A DNA stretch of 64,000 nt from Deinococcus aquaticus (GTDB lineage: Bacteria; Deinococcota; Deinococci; Deinococcales; Deinococcaceae): NCBI RefSeq assembly GCF_028622095.1, contig NZ_CP115167.1, positions 122,977 to 186,976 of the forward strand, read 5' to 3'. Shown in pieces: positions 29,142-42,820 of the stretch (position 1 is its first letter; each line of letters begins with the position of its first letter). Below the pieces are notes generated by a model. The model saw only the letters and a program-made list of their open reading frames with translations, was not told the DNA's origin and ran no database searches. A program made the position numbers and the translations under genes.

Positions 29142-29462
29142 GTGACCGTCCTGACCACTCCCGCCGTGCTCGATCAACTCAAGGCCCTGGCGCAGGACAC
29201 CCGGTATGAGCTGATGCGTCATCTGGCCCTTGGGGAACGCTGCGTCTGCGACCTGGAAGCGCTGCTCACCCTGCCGCAGTCCAAGGTCTCCTACCACCTC
29301 GGCATCCTGCGGGACGCGGGTCTGGTCACGTCCGAGCAGCGTGGCAAGAATGTGTACTACAGCATCAACCGCCCCGCGCTCTACCGCCTCGGCGGAGAGA
29401 TGCTCACCGACCTGATGCCAGATCAGGGGTCCCTGACACATCAAGACAGATCGGTGTGTTAG
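29142..29462 (+). CDS. arsR: ArsR-family arsenic-responsive repressor
   Basis: 106 residues. Winged helix with the metal loop ERCVCDLEALL (the Cys-x-Cys of ArsR) followed by LPQSKVSYHLGILRDAGLV. It releases DNA on binding arsenite. GTG start at 29142. It is the first gene of the ars operon; arsC follows after 10 bases. Confidence 0.9.
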   Translation: MTVLTTPAVLDQLKALAQDTRYELMRHLALGERCVCDLEALLTLPQSKVSYHLGILRDAGLVTSEQRGKNVYYSINRPALYRLGGEMLTDLMPDQGSLTHQDRSVC

Positions 29463-29472
29463 CGTCAGCGGT

Positions 29473-29934
29473 ATGACCCGCGTTCTGATCCTCTGCACGC
29501 ACAACTCCGCCCGTTCGCAGATGGCTGAAGCCCTGACCCGGGGCGCTGCCCGGCGCCTCGGCGTCGACCTGGAGGTCCACTCGGCCGGGACCGAGGCCAC
29601 CCGCGTCAAGGACGACGCGAAGACCGTCATGGCCGAAGTGGGCCTCGACCTGAGCACCCACACCAGCAAGACTCTCTGGGACGTCCCGGACGCCCAGAAC
29701 TTCGATTACGTGGTCACCGTGTGCGACAGCGCGGCCGAGGCCTGCCCCGTGTACCCCGGCCAGACCACCCGCCGCCACTACCCCTTCACGGATCCCTCGG
29801 GCGGCAGCCTCGACCGCTGGCGCGCCGTCCGCGACCAGCTGAGCACCCAGTTCGACGCGTTCGTGCAGGCCCTGAGAGACGGCCGTGACGTGCCACCCAC
29901 CTACGAGGACAGCCCCGCCGTCACGGTGGCCTGA
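29473..29934 (+). CDS. arsC: Arsenate reductase, low-molecular-weight phosphatase type
   Basis: 153 residues. P-loop Cys-x5-Arg in LILCTHNSARSQMAEAL; further Cys in VTVCDSAAEACP as in thioredoxin-coupled ArsC; Asp in PFTDPSGG. It reduces arsenate to arsenite. One base separates it from the aquaporin gene. Confidence 0.9.
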   Translation: MTRVLILCTHNSARSQMAEALTRGAARRLGVDLEVHSAGTEATRVKDDAKTVMAEVGLDLSTHTSKTLWDVPDAQNFDYVVTVCDSAAEACPVYPGQTTRRHYPFTDPSGGSLDRWRAVRDQLSTQFDAFVQALRDGRDVPPTYEDSPAVTVA

Positions 29935-29935
29935 C

Positions 29936-30618
29936 GTGAGCGTTCCCCTCTCCCGCGCCGTCACGGCGGAAGGACTGGGCACCTTCGCCCTGGTGTTCTT
30001 CGGGCCCGGCGCCGCCGTCGTGCAGGCTCAGACGGGCGCCCTGGGCCACCTCGGAGTCGCGGTCGTGTTCGGTCTGACCGTCACGGCCGTGATCGCGGCG
30101 CTGGCCCCGATCAGCGGCGCCCACATCAACCCGGCCGCCACCTTCGCCCTGACGCTTGCCCGTCAGTTCCCGAGAGAGCGGGTGCTGCCGTACGTCGCGG
30201 CGCAACTGCTCGGGGCGGCGCTGGCCGCCTACGTGCTGCTGGCCCTGTTCGGCCTGAAAGGCAACCTGGGCGTGACCTTGCCTGCCGGAAGCGTTCCCCA
30301 GGCGTTCATCCTCGAACTGATCCTGACCTTCTTCCTGCTCCTGGTCGCGCTGCGCTCCGGGCTGCCCTGGGTGGTGGGCGGCGTCGTGGCGCTGGAAGCC
30401 GCGATGGGCGGACCGATCACCGGGGCCAGCATGAACCCCGCCCGCTCCTTCGGTCCGGCGCTGGCCAGCGGCATCTGGACGGCGCACTGGCTGTACTGGG
30501 TCGCCCCGCTGCTCGGTGCGGCCCTCGCCGTCGCTGTGAACCACCTTCTCGCGCCCGCCACTCCAGTCGAACCTCAACCGCAGCAAGCCCAGGAATTTGT
30601 GCCTGAAGGAGATCCCGT

Positions 30619-30622
<4 letters not shown>
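29936..30622 (+). CDS. Aquaglyceroporin of the ars operon
   Basis: 228 residues from GTG 29936. MIP family with both NPA boxes (HINPAATFAL and SMNPARSFGP) and six membrane helices. In ars operons such channels (AqpS) let arsenite leave the cell down its gradient, replacing the ArsB/Acr3 pump, which is absent here. The stop overlaps the next start (ATGA). Confidence 0.9.
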
Positions 30623-31046
<424 letters not shown>

Positions 31047-31050
<4 letters not shown>

Positions 31051-31862
31051 AGGTCGCAGTTTTCGGGGACGTGCACGGGAACCGGTGGGCACTCGACGCG
31101 GTGGCCAGGGACATCGAAACCCACCGGCCGGACGCCTGGGTCAACCTGGGCGATCAGGTGTTCGGCGGCGCGGACCCGGCCGGCGCGTGGCAACTTCAGC
31201 AGGAACTCAAGGCGCAGCGCGGCGTCCTGGAAGTGCGGGGCAACACGGATGAACGCCTCGGCCAGCCTCTGACCGAAACGACTGAGAAACGCGAGATGCT
31301 CGCGTGGCTGCACGCTCAGCTCCCTGAAGGGGCAGGCGCGTCCGTCGCGGCCCTGCCGACCAGTGTCACTCTGGCGGGCGGGGAGGTGCTGGCAGCGCAC
31401 GGCACGCCAGACTCCGCGTGGATGTACCTCCTGCGTGACGGGAAGGCCTGGGCCAGTGACGACCTCGTGCAGGAACGCCTGGGCGACACTGGGAACGCCC
31501 GCGTGGTGATCGTGGGCCATTCTCACCTGGAGCACGTGCGCCAGATCGGTTCCCTGACGGTCGTCAACGCCGGCGCGGTGTCACGGCAGAAAGACGGCTC
31601 CCCGCTGGCGCGCTGGGTGCTGCTCGAGGGCGGGGACGGGATCTGGACGGTGACGTTCCGGCGGGTGCCGTACGACATCGAGGCGGCCGCCCAGTGGGCG
31701 GAGGCGCACGCGTATCAGGGTGCGAAGGAAGCGGCGCACCTGCGCGCCGGTAAGGGTTCGAAGGAGGCAGTCGGTCGAGCGCGACACCCTGAGCCGGGCG
31801 CGCCCCTTGACCTGATCGTGAATGACGGCGTGACGCCGAGAAAGTCCGCTGTGCGCTCCTGA
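31047..31862 (+). CDS. Metallophosphoesterase
   Basis: 271 residues from ATG 31047. Calcineurin-like motifs in order: FGDVHGN, LGDQVFGGADP, RGNTDERLG and VIVGHSHLEHV. It hydrolyses a phosphoester; the natural substrate is unknown. Translational coupling to the second arsC makes it part of the arsenic operon. Confidence 0.85.
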
Positions 31863-31988
31863 CGAAGTCCGTCCATCGACGCCCGGCACCTCCACTGTTC
31901 ATCGTTCGGCTGCCGGCCTGCGGCACCACCTGTCTCGTTTCCTGATTTCTGCACCCTGACCCACCCAAGATCAATAAGGAGCCCTGCC

Positions 31989-32293
<305 letters not shown>

Positions 32294-32294
<1 letters not shown>

Positions 32295-32331
32295 GGGTCT
32301 GACTAGCGAAGGAACAGAAATCCGCCCTTGG
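32294..32331 (+). repeat. Left terminal inverted repeat of the Tn3 element
   Basis: It starts GGGGTCTGACTAGCGAAGGA and ends CCGCCCTTGG. It is preceded by the target duplication GTCGT. Confidence 0.9.
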
Positions 32332-32339
32332 GTTCCAGA

Positions 32340-35300
32340 TCACAATTCAATCTGCTCAAGGTACGCCTGCACGGTGTCAGGATCACGCAGGGGACGCAGT
32401 TGACCTTGGGCAATCTCCTCTGGCAGCTTGAATTCGTAAGTTCCCAGCATGCGGATATGCCCATGCAAAAGCGGCGTCAGGCGGGAGATGTCCCGCTCGT
32501 TCTCAATCTTCCCGGCCTGTCTCAAGTCGTCCAGGGCAACGCCCATATACCGGGTGTTCCATAGCACGATGGCATTGACCACCAGCCCCAGCGCGCCCAG
32601 TTGATCTTCCATCCCTTCCCTGTATTTCTGCCGCAGTTCGCCCTTCCGTCCGTGGAACACAGCCCGGCCCACGCCGTGCCGCTGTTCGCCCCGATTGATC
32701 TGCCGCAGGATGCGCCGCCGGTACGCCTCATCCCCGACGTAGTTCAGCAGGAACAGGGTCTTCTCGACGCGGCCAAACTCAGCGATAGCCCGTCCCAGAC
32801 CCGACAGGCTGCCGCCGCGTTGCAAGGTTCGCATCACCGCCGTGGCTTTGACCTTGCCCAGCTTGAGTGATCCAGCCAGGCGCAGCATGTCTTCCCAGTG
32901 GGCGGCGATCAGCCGCTCATCGACGACGTGGCGGCTCAGGTCATCCAGCGCGCCGTAATCGGCCTCGCGGTCCAGTCGCCAGAAGCGCTGATCGGGCAGA
33001 TCGGCGAGCCGGGGGCTGAAGCGGTAGCCCAGCAGCGCGAACAACCCGAACACCACGTCGCTGGAGCCGTGCGTATCGGCCATAATCTCGCGGGGGTCAA
33101 GGCGGGTCTGCTGTTCCAGCAGGCCTGCCAGGATGAACAGCGAGTCGCGCAGCGTCCCCGGAATCACGATGCCGTGAAAGCCGGTGAACTGATCGCTGGT
33201 GAAGTTGTAGTACGTCACGCCACGCTGGGAGCCGAAATACTTGCGGTTCCATCCGGCGTGCAGGGTCCTCACTGGCACCACAAAGCGCAGCCCATCGGCG
33301 GATGCCACTTCACCTCCGCCCCAGGTGTGCGCCAGCGGCAGGGCGAACTGGGCGTCCACCAGGCGGGCATTGGCCGCCGTGATGGTCTCAGCGCGGACGT
33401 AGTTCTGCTGAACCCATGACAGGCGCGACAGGGTGAGCGCCTGAACCTCTGGCGCGGCCACCGCCGCCAGACCGATGTTGCACGCTTGGGCCAGCAGAAC
33501 CGCTGTGACACTTAAAGGCAAGTCCCGCAAGGTGGAGGTGCCATCGGTGACGTGGGTAAAGGCATCGGCCAGCCCCGTAAAGGCATGCACTTCCAGCAAC
33601 AAGGCGGCCAGCGGCACGGCGGGAAGACGCTGGGCCACCGCCTGCTGAAGCCGCTGAAGGCTGGGCGGATCAGGGGCTGGTTCCAGAGGCGTCAGGCGTA
33701 GCCGGGTTCCACCCGGCTGCCCATCCAGTTGCAAGGCCGTGTTTTGGGGCAAGGTGCGCTCCACCTCGCGGTAGGCACCATCCAGCTCAAGGCGCAGACG
33801 TTCCAGCTCTGGTTGGGGATCCAGCGAACGGTTCAGGGCGCGGCACACATCGTCGCTCACGGCGTCCCAGGACGCTCCTTGCAACAACTCGGCACGGGGA
33901 TCGCCGTAGCGGTCACTGCCAGGGGCAAAGACCTCACGCCGCCGCAGGGCCTGTTGAAGCCGCTCCAGCAGACACAGGGTGTACGCCTGATGATCAGTCT
34001 TCCCGCCGTGCGGGAAAACCCGCCGCTGCCAGACCCGCGACACGAATCCCCTGGGGGCGTCTTTCCACTGCGGTCTATCCCGGCCACTCGTTTCCAGCTT
34101 TCTCAAAAAGGTCCAGGCGTCTAGCAGGGGCCGGGCGCTGGCCGTGCCGTCCAGCTCGACGGTATGGAGAAAGGCAGGCAGGAAGCGCCGCACAGTGCCA
34201 TAAGCGTTGCTCAGCGCTTCTGGGCTGGTGTCGGCATCCTCGCTCGCCAGTGCGCTGACGGTGGCTACAGCCTGACGGAGTTCACCTGCACTCACCGCGC
34301 GGAAAGCCAGCTCGCGCAAGTCTCCATCTGAAATGGTTTCGTCTAGCAACACCCGCACGGCGTCACGTAGTCTCAGTGCAGCCTGGTCCAGATCCTTGAG
34401 TGTCCGTAGCCGTTCCTGCTTACGCCGCACTTCTCCCGTTAGGGTGAGGTGGGTCATAAATTGATCGAACAGATCCAGGGCGTCGTCGGTGGCGCTGCGC
34501 TCCAGGGCTTGCAGAAAGATCAGCAACGTGGCCTGACGACGTGCCGGGACCATCCGCAGCAGGGTCTGCGCCCAGGCGCTCTGCGCGTGGCGGGTCAATA
34601 GGGCCTGCCGTGACTGGGGAACCTCGCTCAGATCAATGTCGCTGACTCCAAGATCGCGAATCTGCTCAATGCGGTGCAGCGCGGCTTTCAGAGCGGGTGA
34701 GGAGATGCGTGTGGGGGAGGTGCGAAGCACCTCCAGCGGCGTGAACCGCGCGTCTGACGGAAGGATGAGCAGATTTTCCAGCGCCTGTCGTTGTGCCAGG
34801 CTGAGCTTCTGGCTGAGCTGTTCAAAGGTGCGGGCATGAAAGCGTTCGCGCACGCGGGCCACCAGTCGGGCCAGGACGGTGACGCCTGGCAACACGACTT
34901 TCCGGCGAATTAACTGGGCCGTGGCAAGATCAAAAAGAACCGATGGCCGCAGCGCACTCAGTGCCAGTTGAGCGTACAGCCAGCGAATCAGTCGCACGGC
35001 CTGCCCGCCGTCAAAGTCACAGTAGCCCAGAGCAGCCACGATGATCCGGCGGTGCTGGTAGCGGGTTTCCTCGCGCAGGGCGTAGCGGGCGATCACGCGG
35101 GCGGGCAGATGAAGTTGATCAGCGACGTGGCGGACCACGATGGACGGCACCTGCACAGGGTTGGGCAGGAATGAACCGAGAAAGCGCAGGGTGCAGAGCT
35201 GCACGGCAAAACCGAGCTGGTTGTGATCGCGGCGGCGTTCGGCAATCAGGGCCAGTTCGGCTTCGCTCAGGAAAAAGAAGTTGCTGAGTTGTTCGGGGGT

Positions 35301-35363
35301 GGGATCGCCCGCGTAGCGTCCGTACTGTGCGGCCTGTTCGTCGCTCAGAAACTCGACGGGCAT
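32340..35363 (-). CDS. tnpA: Tn3-family transposase
   Basis: 1007 residues from ATG 35363 (MPVEFLSDEQAAQYGRYAGD). N-terminal DUF4158-type DNA-binding domain, then the DDE domain: Asp in IMADTHGSSDVVFGLFALLG, Asp near RFWRLDREADYGAL, Glu after VLWNTRYM. It ends 9 bases from the left inverted repeat, as usual for this family. It starts 4 bases after the resolvase stop. Confidence 0.93.
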   Translation of the reverse strand: MPVEFLSDEQAAQYGRYAGDPTPEQLSNFFFLSEAELALIAERRRDHNQLGFAVQLCTLRFLGSFLPNPVQVPSIVVRHVADQLHLPARVIARYALREETRYQHRRIIVAALGYCDFDGGQAVRLIRWLYAQLALSALRPSVLFDLATAQLIRRKVVLPGVTVLARLVARVRERFHARTFEQLSQKLSLAQRQALENLLILPSDARFTPLEVLRTSPTRISSPALKAALHRIEQIRDLGVSDIDLSEVPQSRQALLTRHAQSAWAQTLLRMVPARRQATLLIFLQALERSATDDALDLFDQFMTHLTLTGEVRRKQERLRTLKDLDQAALRLRDAVRVLLDETISDGDLRELAFRAVSAGELRQAVATVSALASEDADTSPEALSNAYGTVRRFLPAFLHTVELDGTASARPLLDAWTFLRKLETSGRDRPQWKDAPRGFVSRVWQRRVFPHGGKTDHQAYTLCLLERLQQALRRREVFAPGSDRYGDPRAELLQGASWDAVSDDVCRALNRSLDPQPELERLRLELDGAYREVERTLPQNTALQLDGQPGGTRLRLTPLEPAPDPPSLQRLQQAVAQRLPAVPLAALLLEVHAFTGLADAFTHVTDGTSTLRDLPLSVTAVLLAQACNIGLAAVAAPEVQALTLSRLSWVQQNYVRAETITAANARLVDAQFALPLAHTWGGGEVASADGLRFVVPVRTLHAGWNRKYFGSQRGVTYYNFTSDQFTGFHGIVIPGTLRDSLFILAGLLEQQTRLDPREIMADTHGSSDVVFGLFALLGYRFSPRLADLPDQRFWRLDREADYGALDDLSRHVVDERLIAAHWEDMLRLAGSLKLGKVKATAVMRTLQRGGSLSGLGRAIAEFGRVEKTLFLLNYVGDEAYRRRILRQINRGEQRHGVGRAVFHGRKGELRQKYREGMEDQLGALGLVVNAIVLWNTRYMGVALDDLRQAGKIENERDISRLTPLLHGHIRMLGTYEFKLPEEIAQGQLRPLRDPDTVQAYLEQIEL

Positions 35364-35367
35364 CGCC

Positions 35368-35925
35368 TTAGCTCTGGCGTTGCAACAGTCGGGTAATGGT
35401 GCTGGGATGGACGCCGAACAAACGGGCGCACTGGGCCGCAGTGCGCTGCCCAGCCCCCACCGACTCACGAATGTCCTGCTCCTGGTGCGGCAGCAACTTG
35501 CGCTTGCGCCCACCAACGCGGCCTTCCAATCGGGCCTGTTCCAGCCCTGCATTCGTTCGCTCGCGGATCATGGCCCGCTCAAATTCGGCGAACGCTCCCA
35601 CCATCTGCATCATCATTCGGCCTGCGGGCGTGGTGGTATCTATGGCCTCAGTCAAACTTCGGAACCCCACGCCTTTCTCTCCCAGCAGCTCCATCAGGTG
35701 CAAGACATCCTTGAGGCTGCGGCTGAGGCGATCCAGTTTCCAGACCACCACCACATCTCCGGCGCGGAGCTGATCCAGCATCTTGTGCAGCTCAGGACGG
35801 TCCCAGCGGCCACCAGAAGCATGTTCGGTAAACACGCGCTCTGCTCCTGCCGTCTTCAATGCACGAAGTTGTGCGGCGGTGTCCTGCTCATTTTGTTTAC
35901 TGACGCGGGCGTAACCGACTTGCAT
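35368..35925 (-). CDS. tnpR: Tn3-family serine resolvase
   Basis: 185 residues. Catalytic Ser in GYARVSKQNEQDT, VVVWKLDRLSRSLKD, and the helix FAEFERAMIRERTNAGLEQA. C-terminal helix-turn-helix TAAQCARLFGVHPSTITRLL. It resolves cointegrates at a res site that should lie in the 220 bases upstream (35930-36147). Confidence 0.92.
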   Translation of the reverse strand: MQVGYARVSKQNEQDTAAQLRALKTAGAERVFTEHASGGRWDRPELHKMLDQLRAGDVVVVWKLDRLSRSLKDVLHLMELLGEKGVGFRSLTEAIDTTTPAGRMMMQMVGAFAEFERAMIRERTNAGLEQARLEGRVGGRKRKLLPHQEQDIRESVGAGQRTAAQCARLFGVHPSTITRLLQRQS

Positions 35926-36147
35926 GGAGCCTCCAGTGTTGCGAAAACGTGTTGCCAGTGTAAATCATTGTGCAACAGAGTTTCGCAAGGCGGGGAGGCT
36001 GTCGGGATGGGAGCAGCCAATTCGTTGCGTTATCGGGCGTTTTTGCACGCCTCGTCCCGGATCATTCAGATGGCTCTTCCTCTCTCAGACCTCCGCAAAA
36101 GGTTGGCTGACAGGCGGGGCCGAGATCTGGGACTCCCCTCCCCTCCC

Positions 36148-37041
<894 letters not shown>

Positions 37042-37121
37042 GATCCAGATATACACCAAATTTGGGTTGCTATAGCGAATGGCTATTTGAGTTTATAAAA
37101 AGGCGGGCCTACGCTGACGTC

Positions 37122-38261
37122 ATGATTGCCCACCCTTCCGCACCAGACACTTCCAGAACTGCTGCCAGCGACGTGCTGCGCGGGCTGACCCCCAACTGGT
37201 TTACCGCCAGCATGGGCACCGGCATCGTGTCCCTGATGCTGCCCCACCTGCCCCTCCCCGGCACAGCGGCGCTGGGCGAGGGCCTGTGGATCTTGAACAT
37301 GCTGATCTTCGCCGCGCTGACCGTGCTGTCGCTGGCCCGCATCCTGCTGCACCCGGCAGACAGCCGCGCCACCCTGCTGCACCCGGCCCAGAGCATGTTC
37401 CTGGGGGCCATCCCGATGGGCCTGGCCACGATCATCAACGGCCTGATCGTCTTCGGCGTGCCGCGCTGGGGCGTGGACGCGGCGCTGCTGGCCCGTGACC
37501 TGTGGGTCTTCGACGCCGCGCTGTCGGCGGCGGTGGGCCTGCTGGTGCCGTACCTGATGTTCACCCGCCAGGACCACGCGCTGGAACGCATGACGGCGTT
37601 GTGGCTGCTGCCCGTGGTGGCCTCGGAAGTGGCCGCCGCCAGCGCCGGGCAGATCGCGCCGCACCTGGGCGTGGCGGCAGCCACGCCGCTGATCTACGGC
37701 GGCTACGTGCTGTTTGCGCTGTCGGTGCCGCTGGCCCTGATGATCCTGACCGTGTTCGTGCTGCGGCTGGCCCAGCACAAGCTGCCGGGGGCCGAGCTGG
37801 GCGTGAGCATGTTCCTGCCCCTGGGGCCGCTGGGCACCGGCGCGCTGGCCCTGCTGCAACTGGGCGAGGCCGCCCCCCGCGTGCTGGCCGCGCAGGGCCT
37901 GGGGGAACTCGGCCCGATCCTGACCGGCGCGGGCCTGCTGGGCGGCCTGGTGCTGTGGGGCTTCGGAACGTGGTGGCTGGCGCTGGCCACGCTGACCACG
38001 CTGCGTTTCATCCGGCAGGGCCTGCCGTTCAACCTGGGCTGGTGGGCGTTCACCTTCCCGCTGGGCGTCTTTACAGCCTCCACCTTCAGCCTGGGCAGCC
38101 TGACCCACCTGGGCTTTTTCACGGGCCTGGGAGAAGTGTTTGTCCCCGTGCTGGCGGTGCTGTGGCTGCTGGTCACGGTCCGCACCGCGCACGGCGTCTG
38201 GCGTGGGGAACTGCTGGGAAAGGTGCCCGCCCTGCCCGCCATCGGCCTGCCCCGCGCTTGA
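37122..38261 (+). CDS. TDT-family transporter (TehA/SLAC1/Ssu1-like)
   Basis: 379 residues from ATG 37122; about ten membrane helices. It opens with [19 protein letters not shown], the N-terminal signature of tellurite-resistance/dicarboxylate and SSU1 sulfite transporters. Next to a sulfite oxidase, sulfite export is the best guess for substrate, but TDT members vary. Confidence 0.8.
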   Translation: MIAHPSAPDTSRTAASDVLRGLTPNWFTASMGTGIVSLMLPHLPLPGTAALGEGLWILNMLIFAALTVLSLARILLHPADSRATLLHPAQSMFLGAIPMGLATIINGLIVFGVPRWGVDAALLARDLWVFDAALSAAVGLLVPYLMFTRQDHALERMTALWLLPVVASEVAAASAGQIAPHLGVAAATPLIYGGYVLFALSVPLALMILTVFVLRLAQHKLPGAELGVSMFLPLGPLGTGALALLQLGEAAPRVLAAQGLGELGPILTGAGLLGGLVLWGFGTWWLALATLTTLRFIRQGLPFNLGWWAFTFPLGVFTASTFSLGSLTHLGFFTGLGEVFVPVLAVLWLLVTVRTAHGVWRGELLGKVPALPAIGLPRA

Positions 38262-38323
38262 ATATCGCGTCTGACACCCTGCACCTCAGCCTCTCCCCCC
38301 ACCCCGTTCCAGGAGGTCCACGT

Positions 38324-39607
<1,284 letters not shown>

Positions 39608-39616
39608 AGGAGCGTC

Positions 39617-40324
39617 ATGAAATATCCTGAATTGATGGGGCTGCTGTTTCCCCTCGCCGTCCTGGCCGTGGTGGTTCCGGTGGTCACGCTGAGCGTCCGC
39701 AACAACAGCGTGCCAGCCGCCACGGCCACCACTGGCGCAACTCCGGCTACGGCCCCCGTCTCCGCCCCTGCCCCCGCACCGTCCCCAGCACAGGCTGCCC
39801 CAGCAGCGCAGGCCGCTGCGAATCCCAAATCCGCCGCAGTGTCCGCGTCGCCTGAAACTGCGTCCGGCAGCGCTGAGACGGCCAGACCACAGACCTCCAC
39901 GGCCCAGACCGCCGCAGCTCAGACCACCAGCTCCCAGACCACCCAGCCTCAAAACACGATGGCCCAGTACGCCGAGCAGATGCGCGGCGTGATTGACCAG
40001 GCCGCCAGCGGCGCGTACACCACGGACGCCAGCTACGCCATCGGCCCCATTCCGCAGGACACCCCCGCCCTGGCCGAGGGGGAAAACGTGGAACTGGTCC
40101 GCAGCAATTGCAGCGTGTGCCACGCCACCACCCTGATCACGTCCCAGCCGCCTCTGCCCAGCGAGGTCTGGCACGCCGAGGTCTACAAGATGAAGGAGAA
40201 ATACGGCGCGACGTTTATCAGCGACGAGAACGCCGACAGGATCGTGACCTACCTGAGCGCCCACTACACGCCGGAAACCCGCAAAGCGGAGAGCAGCACT
40301 GCGCCGGACCGCACCAGCCCGTGA
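39617..40324 (+). CDS. sorB: c-type cytochrome subunit, SorB-like
   Basis: 235 residues. N-terminal membrane anchor ([19 protein letters not shown]), a long Ala/Pro/Thr/Gln-rich linker (about 30-115), then one haem site CSVCH in [20 protein letters not shown]. It should accept electrons from the SorA-like enzyme. Confidence 0.85.
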   Translation: MKYPELMGLLFPLAVLAVVVPVVTLSVRNNSVPAATATTGATPATAPVSAPAPAPSPAQAAPAAQAAANPKSAAVSASPETASGSAETARPQTSTAQTAAAQTTSSQTTQPQNTMAQYAEQMRGVIDQAASGAYTTDASYAIGPIPQDTPALAEGENVELVRSNCSVCHATTLITSQPPLPSEVWHAEVYKMKEKYGATFISDENADRIVTYLSAHYTPETRKAESSTAPDRTSP

Positions 40325-40405
40325 CACAGCGCCAGAACGCAACACCGGGACAGTGGCCCGGCAGGATGGGGACGCCCTGGACGTCCCCGTTCAGGAGGTT
40401 CCCAG

Positions 40406-40834
40406 ATGAATAGCGCCGCCCACCACCGCCCCCGGATGCTGGCCTCGTTCGCCAACCACATGATCGGCGTGCTGGACGATCCTGATCACGCGGAGGCTGC
40501 GCTGCGTGACCTGCGGGTGCAAGAACACCTGCGCGATCAGGATCTGGAATTGCTGATGGGGGACGCCGGCGAGGAGCGCCTCGACTTCACGGGCGAGCGG
40601 CACGGCCTGCTGGCCCGCCTGCGCCGCAACGTGCAGAAACTGACCGACGAGTACGAGCATGCGCGGCGCTACGAGCTGGAACTGGCGCGGGGGCACGTCC
40701 TTATCGTGGCCGCCGTGCGGTATGAAGTGCAGGCCCAGCGCATGTGTCACCTGCTGCGCGCCCACGGCGCTCACTTCATTCACTATTACGGGCCGCTGAT
40801 CGTCGAGTCGTTCTGCCCGGACCCGGAAGCCTGA
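40406..40834 (+). CDS. Hypothetical protein of the sulfite cluster
   Basis: 142 residues; ribosome site AGGAGG 8 bases before ATG 40406. Helical centre (LLARLRRNVQKLTDEYEHAR) and an alpha/beta end (GHVLIVAAVRYEVQAQRMCH, GAHFIHYYGPLIVESF), a shape like small stress proteins that bind nucleotides or flavin. I do not recognise a family. It is probably cotranscribed with the SorA/SorB genes. Confidence 0.65.
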   Translation: MNSAAHHRPRMLASFANHMIGVLDDPDHAEAALRDLRVQEHLRDQDLELLMGDAGEERLDFTGERHGLLARLRRNVQKLTDEYEHARRYELELARGHVLIVAAVRYEVQAQRMCHLLRAHGAHFIHYYGPLIVESFCPDPEA

Positions 40835-41171
40835 CCGCGAGGGGCGAGACGTAGTCCTGGTTCCTGGGCGCGTCGCGTGAGACCGTCGTGACCGGGCCAG
40901 CGTTGATCTGATCGCCCCCGGTCCACTGGAATTCGCCTTCAAGAAAAGGAGAAACCTGCTTTTGATGGGCGGGCGATCAGACGCGGCGTACTGTTCCAGC
41001 GCGGCGCAGCTTTCGAGGCCAGCGCAGGCAGATCGCAGTATTCATAAAGATCCGGTAAAGACGGTGGTGCATCCACAAAAGGCACGCGGGGCATACGGGT
41101 CATGAAGCCGTTCACCCAAGCAGTCTGCTCCGCCTCTATGCCATTTCCGAGCCGTCCCTTCTGAGGTTGTC
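40835..41171. other. Intergenic region upstream of the beta-propeller gene
   Basis: About 335 bases, with no gene. It contains AT-richer sequence near 41040-41060 (TTCATAAAGATCCGGTAAAG) that may be a promoter, possibly for the nearby ECF sigma factor. Confidence 0.35.
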
Positions 41172-42809
41172 ATGTTCCAGATTCACCGTCCCGTCCTCGT
41201 CACCGTCCTTGCCGTCAGCCTGACCGGCGCACTTGCTCTGGCGCAGCAGGCCAGGGGGGGAGGCACCCCGCAGCCCCCGGCGCTCAGTGGCCCCGCCCTC
41301 TCCGCGCGCGACCGGGTCTATACCGCCGACCAGACCTCGAACACCGTGACCGTCATCAACCCCGCAACCAACGCCGTGATAGGCCAGATCCCGCTGGGCC
41401 ATCCCCGGCCCGGGGTGCTGGGGGCGCTCGACGATATGCAGGTCAATGTCCACGGCCTGGGCTTCTCACCCGACGGACGCTATCTGGACGTCATCAGCAA
41501 CGCCTCGAACGGCGTGACCATCATCCGTACCCGCGACAACACGGTCATGGGAACGGTGTACATCGGGCGTGGCCCCCACGAGGGGTTCTTCACGCCGGAT
41601 GGCCAGCAGGTCTGGGTCACGGTGCGCGGCGAGGATTACCTCTCGGTCATCGACGTGGCGAGCATGAAGGAGGTTGACCGCATCAGGGTGGCCGGGGGTC
41701 CCGGCATGGTGGTGTTCAGCCCGGACGGGCGGCGCGCCTTTGTGGATTCCAGCCGCACGGCACAGCTCGACGTGATCGACGTCCAGACCCGCAAGGTGAT
41801 CGCCCGCGTGCCGGTGGTCAGTCCGTTCTCGCCCAACCTGGTGGTCACGCCGGACGGCAAGGAGGTCTGGTTGACCCACAAGGACGTGGGCAAAGTGAGC
41901 GTCATCGACGCCCGCACCTTCAAGGTGCTGCATGTGCTGGACACCGGCAAGGTCACCAACCACGTGAACGCCGTGACCACCAGAGCTGGCGACTTCATCT
42001 ACGTTACGGTGGGCGGGGAGGACGTCGTCAAGGTGATCAAGCGTGGTCCGCAGCCGCAGATCGTGGCCACCATCCCCACGGGCTTCACGCCCCACGGCCT
42101 GTGGCCCAGCGGCGACAACACGCGCGTGTATGTGGGCCTGGAAGACCAGGACGCGGTGGACGTGATCGATACAGCCACCAACACCGTCATCAAGACCATT
42201 CCTATCGGGCAGATGCCGCAGGCGCTGGTGTACGTGGCCAATGCGGTTCCCAGCGGCCCCGGCACCCAGAACCTGAAGACCGTGCGGGTGGGCCTGCCCT
42301 CGGTGAAGATCAAGCTGGGCGTGCCAGACAAGCCCTTCGCGTTCCTTCCGGCGGCCCTGAAAGGTCTTTCTGCCCACGTCATCGTCCGCTCCCTGGAGGG
42401 CACCGACGACCTGACCCTCAAGGCCGATGGCCTCACGCCCGGCGCTCAGTACAACCTGTTCCTGACCGAATCGGCGGTGGCCCCTTTCGGGATGATGCAG
42501 CATGTGCTGGATTTCAAGGCCGACGCCAAGGGCAAGGCTGAGGCGAGCGCGATGACCAGTGTGTTCGATGCGTTCACGCTGCGGGGCACGGCAAAGGACG
42601 GGAAGCCCGACGGTGCGGCCATCAAGGCCAGCAAAGTCAACCTCGACCACCTGGTGGTCTGGCCGAAAGACCCCCAGACCACCGCGAAGCTCTTTGCCAA
42701 TCAGGGTCAGCCGTATGCCGTCTCACCTTTCGACACCGATCTGGAAGCAGGTCCAGCGATCCTGAGCGACAGCAACGACGCTGCCGCCACCAGCCCCCTC
42801 ACGCGCTAA
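41172..42809 (+). CDS. Exported YVTN beta-propeller protein with C-terminal domain
   Basis: 545 residues with a signal peptide (VLVTVLAVSLTGALALAQQA). Residues 45-365 are seven or so propeller blades with repeats such as TVTVINPATNAVIGQIPLG, YLSVIDVASMKEVDRIRVA and AVDVIDTATNTVIKTIPIG. The C-terminal part (380-530) resembles the CHRD-type proteins that follow. It is 11 bases before the next gene, so they form an operon. Confidence 0.8.
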   Translation: MFQIHRPVLVTVLAVSLTGALALAQQARGGGTPQPPALSGPALSARDRVYTADQTSNTVTVINPATNAVIGQIPLGHPRPGVLGALDDMQVNVHGLGFSPDGRYLDVISNASNGVTIIRTRDNTVMGTVYIGRGPHEGFFTPDGQQVWVTVRGEDYLSVIDVASMKEVDRIRVAGGPGMVVFSPDGRRAFVDSSRTAQLDVIDVQTRKVIARVPVVSPFSPNLVVTPDGKEVWLTHKDVGKVSVIDARTFKVLHVLDTGKVTNHVNAVTTRAGDFIYVTVGGEDVVKVIKRGPQPQIVATIPTGFTPHGLWPSGDNTRVYVGLEDQDAVDVIDTATNTVIKTIPIGQMPQALVYVANAVPSGPGTQNLKTVRVGLPSVKIKLGVPDKPFAFLPAALKGLSAHVIVRSLEGTDDLTLKADGLTPGAQYNLFLTESAVAPFGMMQHVLDFKADAKGKAEASAMTSVFDAFTLRGTAKDGKPDGAAIKASKVNLDHLVVWPKDPQTTAKLFANQGQPYAVSPFDTDLEAGPAILSDSNDAAATSPLTR

Positions 42810-42820
42810 AAGGACCTGTC

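Noticed and set aside
37502..38323. Extension of the sulfite oxidase frame to 701 residues
   Set aside because: The extra part is the transporter gene read out of frame; the real start at 38324 has AGGAGG.
41466..42650. 394-codon minus-strand frame opposite the beta-propeller gene
   Set aside because: Repetitive His/Asp/Val composition produced by antisense reading of the propeller repeats.
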